From Lysobacterales bacterium (lineage in GTDB: Bacteria; Pseudomonadota; Gammaproteobacteria; Xanthomonadales; SZUA-36), in contig WVWV01000131.1 in assembly GCA_011773845.1 (NCBI GenBank), positions 17,770-56,448 on the forward strand: a stretch of DNA of 38,679 bases. Direction: 5' to 3'. The translations under genes were made by a program, and so were the position numbers. How positions within the stretch are numbered: position 1 is the stretch's first letter; each line of letters begins with the position of its first letter. Below, one piece after another: positions 26,509-34,998 of this stretch. Below the pieces are notes generated by a model. The model did not search any database. It was not told the origin of the DNA and worked only from the letters and a program-made list of their open reading frames with translations.

Positions 26509-27743
26509 TGGAGCTCGCCACCTACCTGGTGGGCGGTGCGGTGCGGGACGAGCTGCTCGGATTGCCGCCTTCCGAGCGCGACTGGGTGGTCACCGGAAGC
26601 ACGCCCGAGGCGATGCAGGAGGCCGGATTCCGCCAGGTCGGCAGCAGTTTCCCGGTGTTCATTCATCCCGAGACCGGCGAGGAATACGCCCTGGCACGGA
26701 CGGAACGCAAGGCCGGCCATGGCTACCACGGATTCAATGTCGATTTCGATCCCGCGGTCACCCTTGAGCAGGATCTGGAGCGAAGGGACCTGACCGTCAA
26801 TGCCATGGCACGCGACGAGGCAGGCACGTTGATCGACCCCTTCGGCGGCCAGCGGGATCTCGAACGGCGCATCCTGCGCCACGTGTCCCCGGCCTTTGCG
26901 GAGGATCCGCTGCGGGTGCTGCGGGTCGCGCGGTTTGCCGCCCGCTTCGCGGAACTCGGCTTCACGGTCCATCCGGAAACCCTGGAATTGATGCGGCACA
27001 TCGCGCGGACCGGTGAACTCGGGCACCTGGTGCCGGAGCGGGCCTGGCAGGAAATCCAGGCTGCCCTCGCCAGCCCCAGGCCCAGTGAATTCATCCGCGT
27101 GTTGCGCGCCGCCGACGCGCTGGCCGTGCTGCTGCCAGAGGTAGAGGCGTTGTTCGGCGTACCGCAGGACCCGCGCCATCATCCCGAGATCGACACCGGC
27201 GAGCACCTGTACCTCGCCGTCGATCAGGCGGCGGCGCTGGGCGGCGGCCCCGAGGTGGTGTTCGCCGTGCTGGTCCATGACCTCGGCAAGGCCCTCACGC
27301 CCGCCGCGGAACGACCGGCACACCATGGGCACGAGGCCCAGGGATTGCCACTGGTGGATGCCGTGTGCGAGCGCTTCCGGGTGCCGGTCGCAACCCGGCG
27401 GCTGGCGCGCCAGGTTGGCCGCCACCACCTGCGCTGTCATCGTATCCTGGAGGCCCGGCCCGGCACGGTCATGAGCTTGCTGGAGGGGCTCGATGCCTTC
27501 CGGCAACCGGATCTCGATGCCTTCATCATCGCCTGCCAAGCGGACTACCGGGGTCGTGCCGGTCGTGCGGACTGTGCCTACCCGCAAGGACCTTACCTGC
27601 GTGAGGCATTGCAGGCGGCGCTGGGCGTGCGCGCTCGGGATCTGGGCGGTGAGGACGACGCGCCCGGGCCGCAACTGGGCGAGCGCTTACGGCAGGCCCG
27701 GATCCGCGCGATCGGCGAGGTGACGATCCCACCGGCGCAATAG
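26508..27743 (+). CDS. cca: Multifunctional CCA-adding tRNA nucleotidyltransferase
   Basis: Cca builds or repairs the 3' CCA end of tRNAs without a template. It has 411 residues, the size of the gammaproteobacterial class II enzyme with an HD domain. The head has YLVGGAVRDELLGLPPSERD with the glycine motif and the metal Asp pair in ERDWVV. QDLERRDLTVNAMA and RVLRVARFAARFAEL are the nucleotide-recognition and neck motifs. The HD phosphohydrolase domain follows with HHPEIDTGEH and VLVHDLGKAL. The start overlaps the upstream stop (TGATG). The last 57 bp overlap the convergent VanZ-like gene, so the two 3' ends are antisense. Confidence 0.97.
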   Translation: MELATYLVGGAVRDELLGLPPSERDWVVTGSTPEAMQEAGFRQVGSSFPVFIHPETGEEYALARTERKAGHGYHGFNVDFDPAVTLEQDLERRDLTVNAMARDEAGTLIDPFGGQRDLERRILRHVSPAFAEDPLRVLRVARFAARFAELGFTVHPETLELMRHIARTGELGHLVPERAWQEIQAALASPRPSEFIRVLRAADALAVLLPEVEALFGVPQDPRHHPEIDTGEHLYLAVDQAAALGGGPEVVFAVLVHDLGKALTPAAERPAHHGHEAQGLPLVDAVCERFRVPVATRRLARQVGRHHLRCHRILEARPGTVMSLLEGLDAFRQPDLDAFIIACQADYRGRAGRADCAYPQGPYLREALQAALGVRARDLGGEDDAPGPQLGERLRQARIRAIGEVTIPPAQ

Positions 27744-28064
27744 CCCGCGCGCTGGCGTGCGCAACACCATCAGGGCCAGCAGCACGCCCGCGAGATTGGC
27801 GGCGGCGTCTCGCCATTCCAGTTGGCGGTAGCCGGTCCAGAACTGCGCCAATTCCAGCACCAGGCCCAGCAGCGTCAGGAATGCCGCCCAGTGCCGCTTG
27901 CGGGCCGGCTGCACCATGCCCCACCAGTACATGACCACACCATAGGCGAGCAGGTGACCGAGCTTGTCACCGCCGGGCAGGGGGGGTGCCGGGCCCAGCC
28001 TGATCAGGGACAGCGTGACCAGCCCGAACACCATCAACCATCCCAGCGCGGTCCACAGGCGCAT
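27687..28064 (-). CDS. VanZ-like family membrane protein
   Basis: This is a small polytopic membrane protein of the VanZ-like family, which has no established general function. It has 125 residues and four hydrophobic segments at about 5-22, 36-51, 59-76 and 88-102. The conserved polar residues of the family are visible: GGDKLGHLLAYGVVMYWWG, ELAQFWTGYRQLEWRDAAAN and LAGVLLAL. The ATG is at 28064. The C-terminal 57 bp are antisense to cca, and I see no terminator. The MidA-type methyltransferase lies 17 bp upstream on the same strand, so they are probably co-transcribed. Confidence 0.85.
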   Translation of the reverse strand: MRLWTALGWLMVFGLVTLSLIRLGPAPPLPGGDKLGHLLAYGVVMYWWGMVQPARKRHWAAFLTLLGLVLELAQFWTGYRQLEWRDAAANLAGVLLALMVLRTPARGLLRRWDRHLADRADPGLP

Positions 28065-28081
28065 GGCGCGCAATGCTGCGG

Positions 28082-29266
28082 TCACAGCCGGTAACGCAGA
28101 TCGAGCTGGCGGAACCCGCACAGCGAAGGAGCCGCATCCCGCGTGAGCGCCAGGGCCTGAAAGCGTTCGCCCATGGCGCCGGGCAGGGTCAGGTTGCGGA
28201 TCTCGGTGGCCAGTTCGAGACGCTCCGCGGGCGGGCAGTCGTCGAGTGACGCCAGCAACTCGTCCAGTCCTGAGCCCAGCAGGAACATGGCCTGGCTGGT
28301 GTAGCCTGCGCACTCGAAACCGGCCGCCTGCCCGGCTTCCGCCAGCGCGGTGAAGTCCACGAAACTGCTGATATCCAGCAGGCCGGGCCACCGGAACGGA
28401 TCGCCCGTGCCGCGATGCCGGTAATGGCAGACCAGGGTGCCGGTGCGGCGCTCGGGGAGGTAATACTCGCGGCGGGGGTAGCCGTAGTCGAAGAACAATG
28501 CCACCCCGCGTCGCAGTCCCTGGCCGAGGCTCGCCAACCAGGGCTCGAGGTGGAGGTTGATTTCCGACCGGTAGCCGTCGGGCAACTCGCTGAGCCGCGT
28601 GGAAAGCCGGGCGCGCACGCAGGTGTCCAGCGGCGCCGGAGCCGGAGCCGGCTGCCAGTGGAACCGATCCTGCTGGCATCCCACCTGCAGTTCCAGAATC
28701 TCCCCGGCGCGCCACTCGAATCGCTCCACGGGCAGGGCGTCGACCACCTCGTTGGCCAGCATGATGCCCTGCCAGGGTTGTTCCGGGGGTTGCTGCAACC
28801 ACTCGACGCGCGGCAGAAACTCCGGTGCCCGGCGCGCGAGCGTGGCGCGCTGGACCGCGCGCAGGGAGGCGCTGCGCTCCAGGATGAGGTAACGCCCGGG
28901 CACGCGCCCGGGCGGCAGGGCCAGCAGCAGATCGGCCGCCAGGTGGCCCCGTCCGGCGCCGATTTCGAGAATGGTGTCGGTGTCCAGCTCGGCGGCAATC
29001 TCGGCGACCTGCACCGCCAGGCAGTGGGCGAAAACCCGGCCCAGTTCCGGGGCGGTGACGAAATCCCCACCGGCACCGAATTTCTGCAGCCCGGAGCTGT
29101 AGTAACCCAGCTCGGGCTCGTACAGCGCGCGTTCCATATAACGGGAGAAGGGCAGGTTGCCGTGCTGTTCGATCTCCTCGCGAATCCGGCCGCGCAGCCG
29201 CGCGCTCAGGCGCTTGAGCTCGGCAGGCGGTTCGGGCAGGATGGCGCGGGCAGGGGCGGGTGACAT
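28082..29266 (-). CDS. MidA/NDUFAF7-family SAM-dependent methyltransferase
   Basis: This SAM-dependent methyltransferase belongs to the DUF185/MidA family. The mitochondrial member NDUFAF7 methylates an Arg of complex I subunit NDUFS2; the bacterial substrate is not established. The ATG at 29266 gives 394 residues. Family blocks are LPFSRYMERALYEPELGYYS, FGAGGDFVTAPELGRVFAH, the SAM motif ILEIGAGRGHLAADLL, MLANEVVDALPVERFEW and LFFDYGYPRREYY. The gene is divergent from the pteridine reductase across 30 bp, leaving little room for two independent promoters. No nuo gene lies in the window. Confidence 0.93.
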   Translation of the reverse strand: MSPAPARAILPEPPAELKRLSARLRGRIREEIEQHGNLPFSRYMERALYEPELGYYSSGLQKFGAGGDFVTAPELGRVFAHCLAVQVAEIAAELDTDTILEIGAGRGHLAADLLLALPPGRVPGRYLILERSASLRAVQRATLARRAPEFLPRVEWLQQPPEQPWQGIMLANEVVDALPVERFEWRAGEILELQVGCQQDRFHWQPAPAPAPLDTCVRARLSTRLSELPDGYRSEINLHLEPWLASLGQGLRRGVALFFDYGYPRREYYLPERRTGTLVCHYRHRGTGDPFRWPGLLDISSFVDFTALAEAGQAAGFECAGYTSQAMFLLGSGLDELLASLDDCPPAERLELATEIRNLTLPGAMGERFQALALTRDAAPSLCGFRQLDLRYRL

Positions 29267-29296
29267 GACGAGGTAGTTTCGGTGAGCAGTGGAGCG

Positions 29297-30034
29297 ATGT
29301 CCAGACAACGAGTGGCCCTCATAACGGGGGCGGCGCGTCGCATTGGGGCAGCCATCGCCAGTGAGTTGCATGCCCGCGGATGCCGGGTGGTGCTCCACTA
29401 TCGTTCGAGCGCCGATGCGGCCGAGCGGTTGGCTGCCGACCTGAACCGCGCGCGCGCCGACAGCGCGGTGCTGGTGCAGGCGGACCTGACCCGCGACGAG
29501 GGCCCCGCGCAATTGGCGGAGCGGCTGCGCGAGCTGTCGCCCGGCCTCGACCTGCTGGTCAACAACGCATCGCGCTTCTATCCGACCCGGGTCGGCGAGG
29601 TGACCACGGAGCACTGGCGGGACCTGGTGGGCAGCAACCTGCGGGGCCCCTTTTTCCTGTGCCAGGCATTGCTGCCGGAACTGCGCCAGAACAGCGGGGC
29701 CATCATCAATATTCTCGACATCCACGCGGAACGACCCATGCGAGGGCACACCGTTTACTGCATCGCCAAGGCCGGCCTGGCCATGATGACACGTTCTCTG
29801 GCCCGCGAGTTGGCGCCGGAGGTGCGGGTCAATGGCGTGGCGCCTGGCGCCATCCTGTGGCCAGAGGAGGAGCCGGGGAGCGAGATGAAGGCGCACATCC
29901 TGGGACGCACCGCGCTGGGCCGCCTGGGTTCCCCGCAGGACATCGCCGGGGCCGTCGCCTACCTCGGGCTCGAGGCGCCCTACGTCACCGGCCAGGTGCT
30001 GGCCGTGGACGGAGGCCGCAGCCTGAATATCTGA
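29297..30034 (+). CDS. Pteridine reductase-like SDR (FolM/PTR1 type)
   Basis: This is a short-chain dehydrogenase likely to reduce dihydromonapterin, dihydrobiopterin or folate with NADPH. The ATG at 29297 has GGAG upstream and gives 245 residues. Motifs include the NADPH loop ALITGAARRIGAAIA (the ARRIG form is typical of pteridine reductases), LLVNNASRFYPT, the catalytic Tyr and Lys in YCIAKAG, and APGAILWPEEEP. The C-terminus ends GQVLAVDGGRSLNI. The pterin genes folB and folK lie 0.5-1.4 kb away on the other strand, which supports a pterin role. A GTG at 29282 is a possible alternative start. Confidence 0.9.
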   Translation: MSRQRVALITGAARRIGAAIASELHARGCRVVLHYRSSADAAERLAADLNRARADSAVLVQADLTRDEGPAQLAERLRELSPGLDLLVNNASRFYPTRVGEVTTEHWRDLVGSNLRGPFFLCQALLPELRQNSGAIINILDIHAERPMRGHTVYCIAKAGLAMMTRSLARELAPEVRVNGVAPGAILWPEEEPGSEMKAHILGRTALGRLGSPQDIAGAVAYLGLEAPYVTGQVLAVDGGRSLNI

Positions 30035-30084
30035 GGGCGTTTCGCCGCTCGCCTCCGGCCCGGGCCCGGGTTCCGCAACAGCCG

Positions 30085-30474
30085 CTAGGACAGGGTTCGC
30101 GGCACCTGGGAGGAGTGATGGTGCAGTATCGGCCGCGCACTGGATACATCGATCACGAACGTGAACCGGGACGGAAACGTCAGGTTGTCCTCATCCACGT
30201 CGAAGCGGAATGAATACACACCGGTCAGCACGAACATGTACTCACCGACCTGCATTTCCCGCACGCTCCCGCCGTGCAACTCGACCTGCAGGTTGCTGCG
30301 CGTTGCGAGTTGGTGGAAATAGGCGCTGATTGCCTGCGTGCTGGCAAGCGCGTGCGGCGAGAAGGTTGGCAGCAAGGTGGCGTGTTCGGCGTACAACTCC
30401 AGCACGGCGTCCGGGTCAGCGCGGCCGACACGGTCAATCCACTGCAGGAGTACGTCTCTGGCGGTCTGTGTCAT
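30085..30474 (-). CDS. SnoaL/CaMKII-association-domain-like protein
   Basis: This protein has a NTF2-like fold (DUF4440/CaMKII_AD type). Such proteins can be enzymes, ligand binders or oligomerisation modules, and the role is not predictable here. The ATG at 30474 has a good AGGAGA ribosome-binding site and gives 129 residues. The N-terminal helices include VLLQWIDRVGRADPDAVLEL, then YAEHATLLPTFSP with the usual NTF2-like first strand. The C-terminal strand ends HHHSSQVP, which resembles the HHSS..P ending of the CaMKII association domain. No signal peptide is present. It lies 69 bp downstream of folK and may be read from the same operon. Confidence 0.78.
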   Translation of the reverse strand: MTQTARDVLLQWIDRVGRADPDAVLELYAEHATLLPTFSPHALASTQAISAYFHQLATRSNLQVELHGGSVREMQVGEYMFVLTGVYSFRFDVDEDNLTFPSRFTFVIDVSSARPILHHHSSQVPRTLS

Positions 30475-30543
30475 GTGGTGTCTCCTGTGCATTCCCATGC
30501 CGGCGCTGCGCCCGGCACCCGGCGCCGTAACGCCATGACCGGG

Positions 30544-31041
30544 TCAGCCGCCATCGAGGTCAAGGTCCACGGGCTCGAGGCTCACGCCTTCGAGCCCTGA
30601 AGCCTTCCACAGTTCCTGCATCGTCTGGCGCTCCAGTGGGTGCACCAGGTCGGGCGCCAGGTCGCTGAGGGGCTTGAGCACGTGTGCGAAGCTGAGGATC
30701 TCCGGGCGTGGCAGCTGCAGGTCCCGGTCATCCAGAACCCGGTCATCGAACAACAGGATGTCGATATCCAGTGTCCGGTCGGAAAATTTCGGCGCCGTCC
30801 GGTCGCGCCGGAACCGATCTTCCAGCGCACGCAGGAAGTGCCGCAACTGCTGCGGTGAGCGTGGGGTCACGACCTTCGCGACCAGGTTGATGAAATCATT
30901 GCCGGTGAAACCGACGGCGCGGCTGCGATAGATCGGGGACAGCGCGCAATCGGCAAAATGTGCGCGCAGTTCGCTGACGGCGGCGCGGATATGGAATTCG
31001 GCATCAATGTTGCTGCCGAGGCTGAGGAAGGCGACGCTCAC
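30544..31041 (-). CDS. folK: HPPK, 2-amino-4-hydroxy-6-hydroxymethyldihydropteridine pyrophosphokinase
   Basis: FolK transfers pyrophosphate from ATP to 6-hydroxymethyl-7,8-dihydropterin in folate synthesis. The GTG at 31041 ([20 protein letters not shown]) gives 165 residues and overlaps the folB stop as GTGA. Motifs are SLGSN at the start, NDFINLVAKVVT, RFRRDRTAPKFSDRT and the metal/substrate block LDIDILLFDDRVL. The region around KFSDRTLDIDIL differs from the common GPRTLDLDLL but keeps the two Asp of the metal site. HPHL-type C-terminal residues are present as LPRPEILSFAHVLKPL. Confidence 0.93.
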   Translation of the reverse strand: MSVAFLSLGSNIDAEFHIRAAVSELRAHFADCALSPIYRSRAVGFTGNDFINLVAKVVTPRSPQQLRHFLRALEDRFRRDRTAPKFSDRTLDIDILLFDDRVLDDRDLQLPRPEILSFAHVLKPLSDLAPDLVHPLERQTMQELWKASGLEGVSLEPVDLDLDGG

Positions 31042-31403
31042 CCGGGTCGTGGGCCCCGCTCGATGATGACGCCTACTGCGCTGGAACCGCGCACCGCCCC
31101 GGGCTTGCTCAGCTTGAGGCGCAACCACGTCACTGGAAACTCCTCCAGGATGATGCGGGCACAGTGCTCGGCCAGCGCTTCCACCAACTGGAACTCGCTC
31201 GCCTCCACGAACTGGATGAGGCGCTTCGATACCGCTTTGTAATCCAGCGTGTCCTCGATGCGGTCGGTGTCTGCCGCGGCCCCGATATCAAAAGCCATTT
31301 CCAGGTCCAGGCTCACGGTCTGGGTAATCTCCCGCTCCCAGTCGAATACGCCGATGACGGTCTGGATCCGCAAGTCGTCGATAAACACGATATCGCCTGT
31401 CAT
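31038..31403 (-). CDS. folB: Dihydroneopterin aldolase
   Basis: FolB converts 7,8-dihydroneopterin to 6-hydroxymethyl-7,8-dihydropterin, the substrate of the adjacent FolK. It has 121 residues. Visible motifs are [20 protein letters not shown] with the substrate-binding Glu, [34 protein letters not shown], and [20 protein letters not shown] with the catalytic Lys. Its start ATG overlaps the tsaD stop (ATGA), and its stop overlaps the folK GTG, so tsaD-folB-folK should be one coupled operon. Confidence 0.96.
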   Translation of the reverse strand: MTGDIVFIDDLRIQTVIGVFDWEREITQTVSLDLEMAFDIGAAADTDRIEDTLDYKAVSKRLIQFVEASEFQLVEALAEHCARIILEEFPVTWLRLKLSKPGAVRGSSAVGVIIERGPRPG

Positions 31404-32428
31404 GCCATTGCCCCCGGGAGTGGTTCCAGGCTGTCCAGCGGCCACCGTGCCCGCGCCTCGATCGCAAGCCCTTCGGTGGCGCCGGCCTGCAGCCGCTGGC
31501 AGCCCGCGAATGCGATCATGGCGCCATTGTCGGTGCAGAATTCGAGCCGCGGATACGACACTTTCCAGCCATATTTGCGGCCCGCCGCGCGCAACCCATC
31601 GCGCAGGGCCCGGTTGGCGCCGACACCGCCGGCAACCACCAGTGTCCGCGCGCCCGTGTGCTGCATGGCCCGACGGCACTTGATGACCATCGTGTCGACC
31701 ACCGCGCACTCGAATCCGGCGGCAATGTCCGCCGCCGCGCCCGGTTCTTCGGCATGGGTGCGCCACAGGTTGAGGGTGTGCGTCTTGAGGCCGCTGAAGC
31801 TGAAATCCAGGCCCGGTCGGTCGGTCATCGGCCGCGGAAATGCATAGCGTTGCGGGTCTCCCTGTTGCGCCAGGCGAGCCACCGCGGGCCCGCCCGGGTA
31901 GCCCAGTCCGAGCAGCTTGGCCGTTTTGTCGAATGCCTCGCCGGCGGCGTCGTCCAGGGTCTCGCCCAGCACCGTGTAGCCGCCAACGCCCGTGACTTCC
32001 ACCAGCATCGAGTGCCCGCCCGACACCAGCAGCGCCACGAACGGGAATTCCGGTGGCTCAGGCTCCAGCATGGGTGCCAGCAGGTGGCCCTCCATGTGAT
32101 GCACCGCGACCGCGGGGCAGTCCAGCGCCAGCGCCAGGCTGCGGCCGACCGCGGCGCCCACCAACAGGGCGCCGATCAGCCCCGGGCCTGCCGTGTAGGC
32201 GACCCCATCGATGTCCTCGCGGCGGCGGCTGGCCTCCGACAGGCAGGCATTGACCAGCGGCAACAGTTTTCGAACGTGGTCCCTGGAAGCGATTTCAGGG
32301 ACGACGCCACCGTAATCGGCGTGCAGTTCCACCTGGCTGTAAAGCGCGTGCGCGAGCAGACCCTGCTCGCTGTCGAACAGGGCCACGCCCGTCTCGTCGC
32401 ACGATGTCTCGATTCCAAGTACCAGCAC
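31400..32428 (-). CDS. tsaD: tRNA threonylcarbamoyladenosine synthase subunit TsaD
   Basis: TsaD (Gcp/YgjD) transfers threonylcarbamoyl from TC-AMP, made by TsaC, to A37 of ANN-decoding tRNAs. The GTG at 32428 ([18 protein letters not shown]) gives 342 residues and aligns with the normal N-terminus. Motifs include the metal-binding [43 protein letters not shown] and [13 protein letters not shown]. The terminal metal Asp lies in [13 protein letters not shown]. An upstream in-frame TTG at 32476 is less likely. It is divergent from the gamma-glutamyltransferase; in E. coli its divergent neighbour is rpsU. Confidence 0.97.
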   Translation of the reverse strand: MLVLGIETSCDETGVALFDSEQGLLAHALYSQVELHADYGGVVPEIASRDHVRKLLPLVNACLSEASRRREDIDGVAYTAGPGLIGALLVGAAVGRSLALALDCPAVAVHHMEGHLLAPMLEPEPPEFPFVALLVSGGHSMLVEVTGVGGYTVLGETLDDAAGEAFDKTAKLLGLGYPGGPAVARLAQQGDPQRYAFPRPMTDRPGLDFSFSGLKTHTLNLWRTHAEEPGAAADIAAGFECAVVDTMVIKCRRAMQHTGARTLVVAGGVGANRALRDGLRAAGRKYGWKVSYPRLEFCTDNGAMIAFAGCQRLQAGATEGLAIEARARWPLDSLEPLPGAMA

Positions 32429-32564
32429 AATTGCAAGCCCGTTCTGACCGGCCGAATCGCGGGCATTGTAATCCAAGCCCGGGCGGACTTCTGCCCGGGC
32501 AGCGCCGCGCGATGCGGATCAATACATCGGGTAAGATGGTTCACGGCACGAAAGGAGGCAGGCA

Positions 32565-34130
32565 GTGGCGGATAATCTGGGCATCGTGGCTGCGGGGCAC
32601 CGGGAGACTTCCCGCTCTGCCGTCACGATGCTGGAGGCCGGCGGCAACGCGTTTGATGCCGTACTGGCGGCGCTCTGCACTGCCTGTGTCGTGGAGCCCA
32701 TGCTGACCAGCCTCGGTGGTGGCGGATTTCTGATGGCCCAGCCGGCTGGGCAACCGGCCCGCGTCTATGACTTCTTCGCCCACACCCCGTCCCGGCGCCT
32801 GCCCCCTGAAGCCCTGGATTTCTACCCGATCGTCGCGGACTTTGGCACCGCTACCCAGGAATTCCATATCGGCATGGGATCCATTGCCGTGCCCGGCGTC
32901 GTGGCCGGACTGTTCGAGGTCCATCGCCAACGCTGCCGGCTGCCGTTCGCCGATATCCTCGCGCCCGCCACGGTGCTGGCGCGCGAGGGTGTGGAGATGA
33001 ATGACTTTCAGCACTACATCAGCACCATCCTGCTGCCCATCCTGAGCGCCTCGCCGGGCGCCATGCGCCTGGCAGCCACCGCGGCGCGGCCCGACCAGAT
33101 CGCGCCGGCGGGTGCCACGGTCACCAACCCGGATCTTGCCGCGACCCTGGAGGCATTCGTGACCGAGGGTGAAGACCTCTTCTATCGCGGCGAGCTGGCC
33201 AGTCAGCTGGTGCGTGACTGCCAGGAGCACGGAGGGCTGCTCACCCTGCGCGACCTGGAGAATTACCGGGTGCGGGTCCGGTCACCCGTCCGCTTCAGTT
33301 CTCATGGTGCGCATTTCGCGCTCAACAGCCCGCCCTCGCCCAGTGGTTGCCTGATCGCTTTCGCGCTGGCCTTGCTCGAAGACCAGGCCCTGAGCTCATT
33401 GCAATGGGGACACGCGGAGCACGCGCTCGCGCTGGGACGGGCGATGCGGCTGGCGGGGCAACTGCGGCGCGAGCACAGGGTGGACCTTGAGCTGGATGAC
33501 GATAAGGTGGCCGCCATCCTGGATGCGGGCCACCTTCGCAAGTGGTGCGATGCGATGGCGGATTCGCCGATGTCATCGCGGGGCACCACCCACATCAGCG
33601 TGGCGGATGCGGAGGGCAACCTGGCCAGCCTCACCGTCTCCAACGGGGAAGGTTCCGCCTATGTCCTGCCCGGCACCGGAATCATGCTGAACAACATGCT
33701 GGGCGAGGAAGACCTTCACCCGGCGGGCTTCCATCATTGGCCAACCGACCGGCGCATGGTCTCGATGATGTGCCCGACCGTCGCCACGCTCCCGGATGGC
33801 AGCCAGGTGGCCCTGGGCACCGGCGGTTCCAACCGTATCCGCAGTGCGATCCTCCAGGTTCTCCTCAACCTGTTGGAATTCCGCATGCCGCTGGAGCAGG
33901 CGGTGGCGTCGCCCCGCCTGCATCTGGAAGGGAGCCACCTGAGTATCGAAAGCGGCTTTGATTCCTTGGCGCTGGATTGTCTGCGACAGGAATGGCCGGA
34001 TGTGCGCATCTGGCCGGAGCCCAGCCTGTTCTTCGGTGGGGTCCACGCAGTCGAGCGGCTGGCGGACGGTGGTTTCCGGGGTGCCGGTGATCCCCGCCGC
34101 GGCGGGGTGGTCGCCCTCGCGGTCCGCTGA
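32565..34130 (+). CDS. Gamma-glutamyltranspeptidase-family protein without signal peptide
   Basis: GGT-family proteins cleave or transfer the gamma-glutamyl group of glutathione or related compounds. They self-cleave before a catalytic Thr. The GTG start at 32565 has an excellent AAAGGAGG site six bases upstream and gives 521 residues. The N-terminus begins at once with the conserved IVAAGHRETSRSAVTMLEAG, so no signal peptide exists, while E. coli GGT is periplasmic. The self-cleavage and catalytic Thr is T341 in SSRGTTHISVADAEGN. GGGGFLMAQ and GTGGSNRIRSAILQVL are the other family blocks. The family also contains cephalosporin acylases and other Ntn hydrolases, so the substrate is open. It is inserted between tsaD and rpsU. 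Confidence 0.88.
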   Translation: MADNLGIVAAGHRETSRSAVTMLEAGGNAFDAVLAALCTACVVEPMLTSLGGGGFLMAQPAGQPARVYDFFAHTPSRRLPPEALDFYPIVADFGTATQEFHIGMGSIAVPGVVAGLFEVHRQRCRLPFADILAPATVLAREGVEMNDFQHYISTILLPILSASPGAMRLAATAARPDQIAPAGATVTNPDLAATLEAFVTEGEDLFYRGELASQLVRDCQEHGGLLTLRDLENYRVRVRSPVRFSSHGAHFALNSPPSPSGCLIAFALALLEDQALSSLQWGHAEHALALGRAMRLAGQLRREHRVDLELDDDKVAAILDAGHLRKWCDAMADSPMSSRGTTHISVADAEGNLASLTVSNGEGSAYVLPGTGIMLNNMLGEEDLHPAGFHHWPTDRRMVSMMCPTVATLPDGSQVALGTGGSNRIRSAILQVLLNLLEFRMPLEQAVASPRLHLEGSHLSIESGFDSLALDCLRQEWPDVRIWPEPSLFFGGVHAVERLADGGFRGAGDPRRGGVVALAVR

Positions 34131-34145
34131 GCGCTCATTTGACTT

Positions 34146-34175
34146 TTGCACGCACGCCATACAACGCGGTAGAAT
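34146..34175 (+). promoter_or_regulatory. Promoter of the rpsU-yqeY-dnaG-rpoD operon
   Basis: TAGAAT (34170-34175) is a five-of-six -10 box. TTGCAC (34146-34151) is the -35 with an 18 bp spacer. A TTGACT seven bases upstream (34139-34144) is too far for this -10. The expected start near 34182 gives a leader of about 50 nt to the rpsU ATG at 34233. The 102 bp gap after the gamma-glutamyltransferase stop holds no terminator. Confidence 0.65.
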
Positions 34176-34232
34176 ATCTGGCTACGCCCGCGTGGGGCGG
34201 GACCAACCCGTGGCAGCGAATTTGGAGTTGAA

Positions 34233-34448
34233 ATGCCCAGCGTAAAAGTCCGCGAAAACGAGCCATTCGAGTACGCGTTGCGACGCTTCAAGCGCTCGTG
34301 CGAAAAAGCCGGCATCCTGGCGGAGACCCGGCGCCGCGAGTATTACGAGAAACCGACGCAGGAGCGCAAGCGCAAGGCGGCGGCGGCCGTCAAGCGCAAT
34401 CTGCGCCGGCTGGCGCGCGACGTCAACCGACGCACTCGGTTGTACTGA
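34233..34448 (+). CDS. rpsU: 30S ribosomal protein S21
   Basis: S21 is a small basic protein of the 30S platform near the anti-Shine-Dalgarno end of 16S rRNA. The full length is 71 residues ([20 protein letters not shown] start, ...[10 protein letters not shown] end), matching the family. The ATG at 34233 has TGGAG at 34223-34227. It opens the classical macromolecular synthesis operon, followed by yqeY after 42 bp, then dnaG and rpoD. Confidence 0.98.
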   Translation: MPSVKVRENEPFEYALRRFKRSCEKAGILAETRRREYYEKPTQERKRKAAAAVKRNLRRLARDVNRRTRLY

Positions 34449-34490
34449 CCACCCCGGGGCGCCGCGTCCTGCGGTGCCGGTACAGCCTTG

Positions 34491-34937
34491 ATGTCACTCA
34501 AGAACCGTATCCAGGAAGATGTCAAGCAAGCCATGCGGGCCCGTGACAAGGCGCGCCTGGCCGCCCTGCGCCTGATTACGGCATCGATCAAGCAGAAAGA
34601 AGTCGACGACCGCGCCGAGCTCGACGATGGGGGCGTGTTGGGGGTGCTTGACAAGATGGCCAAGCAGCGGCGTGAGTCACTCGGGCAGTTTCTCGACGCC
34701 GGGCGCGAAGACCTGGCCCGCCAGGAACAGTTCGAGCTGGATCTGCTCGCCGAGTACATGCCGGAGCCATTGGGCGAGTCGCAATTGACCGCGCTGATCG
34801 ATCAGGCGATCGAAGCAACCGGCGCCAGCACCATTCGCGACATGGGCCAGGTCATGCAGAACCTGCGCGGCCAGGTGCAGGGTCGCGCGGACATGAAGGC
34901 CGTGAGCGACGCCGTCAAGGCGAAGTTGAACGCCTGA
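34491..34937 (+). CDS. yqeY: GatB/YqeY domain-containing protein
   Basis: YqeY proteins resemble the C-terminal tRNA-binding part of GatB of the amidotransferase. They occur alone in many bacteria, and their role is not firmly known. It has 148 residues starting at the ATG at 34491 (SLKNRIQEDVKQAMRARDKA). The conserved parts are LAALRLITASIKQKEVDDR, ELDLLAEYMPEPLGESQL and DMGQVMQNLRGQVQGRADMK. It is normally found between rpsU and dnaG in non-enteric gammaproteobacteria. It ends 61 bp before dnaG, a gap in which I see nothing. Confidence 0.95.
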   Translation: MSLKNRIQEDVKQAMRARDKARLAALRLITASIKQKEVDDRAELDDGGVLGVLDKMAKQRRESLGQFLDAGREDLARQEQFELDLLAEYMPEPLGESQLTALIDQAIEATGASTIRDMGQVMQNLRGQVQGRADMKAVSDAVKAKLNA

Positions 34938-34998
34938 TGATCACCATGGCCGCAGCCGCTGAACTCGCTGCGCCACACCTCCGGGGGACGGTCGCGCG

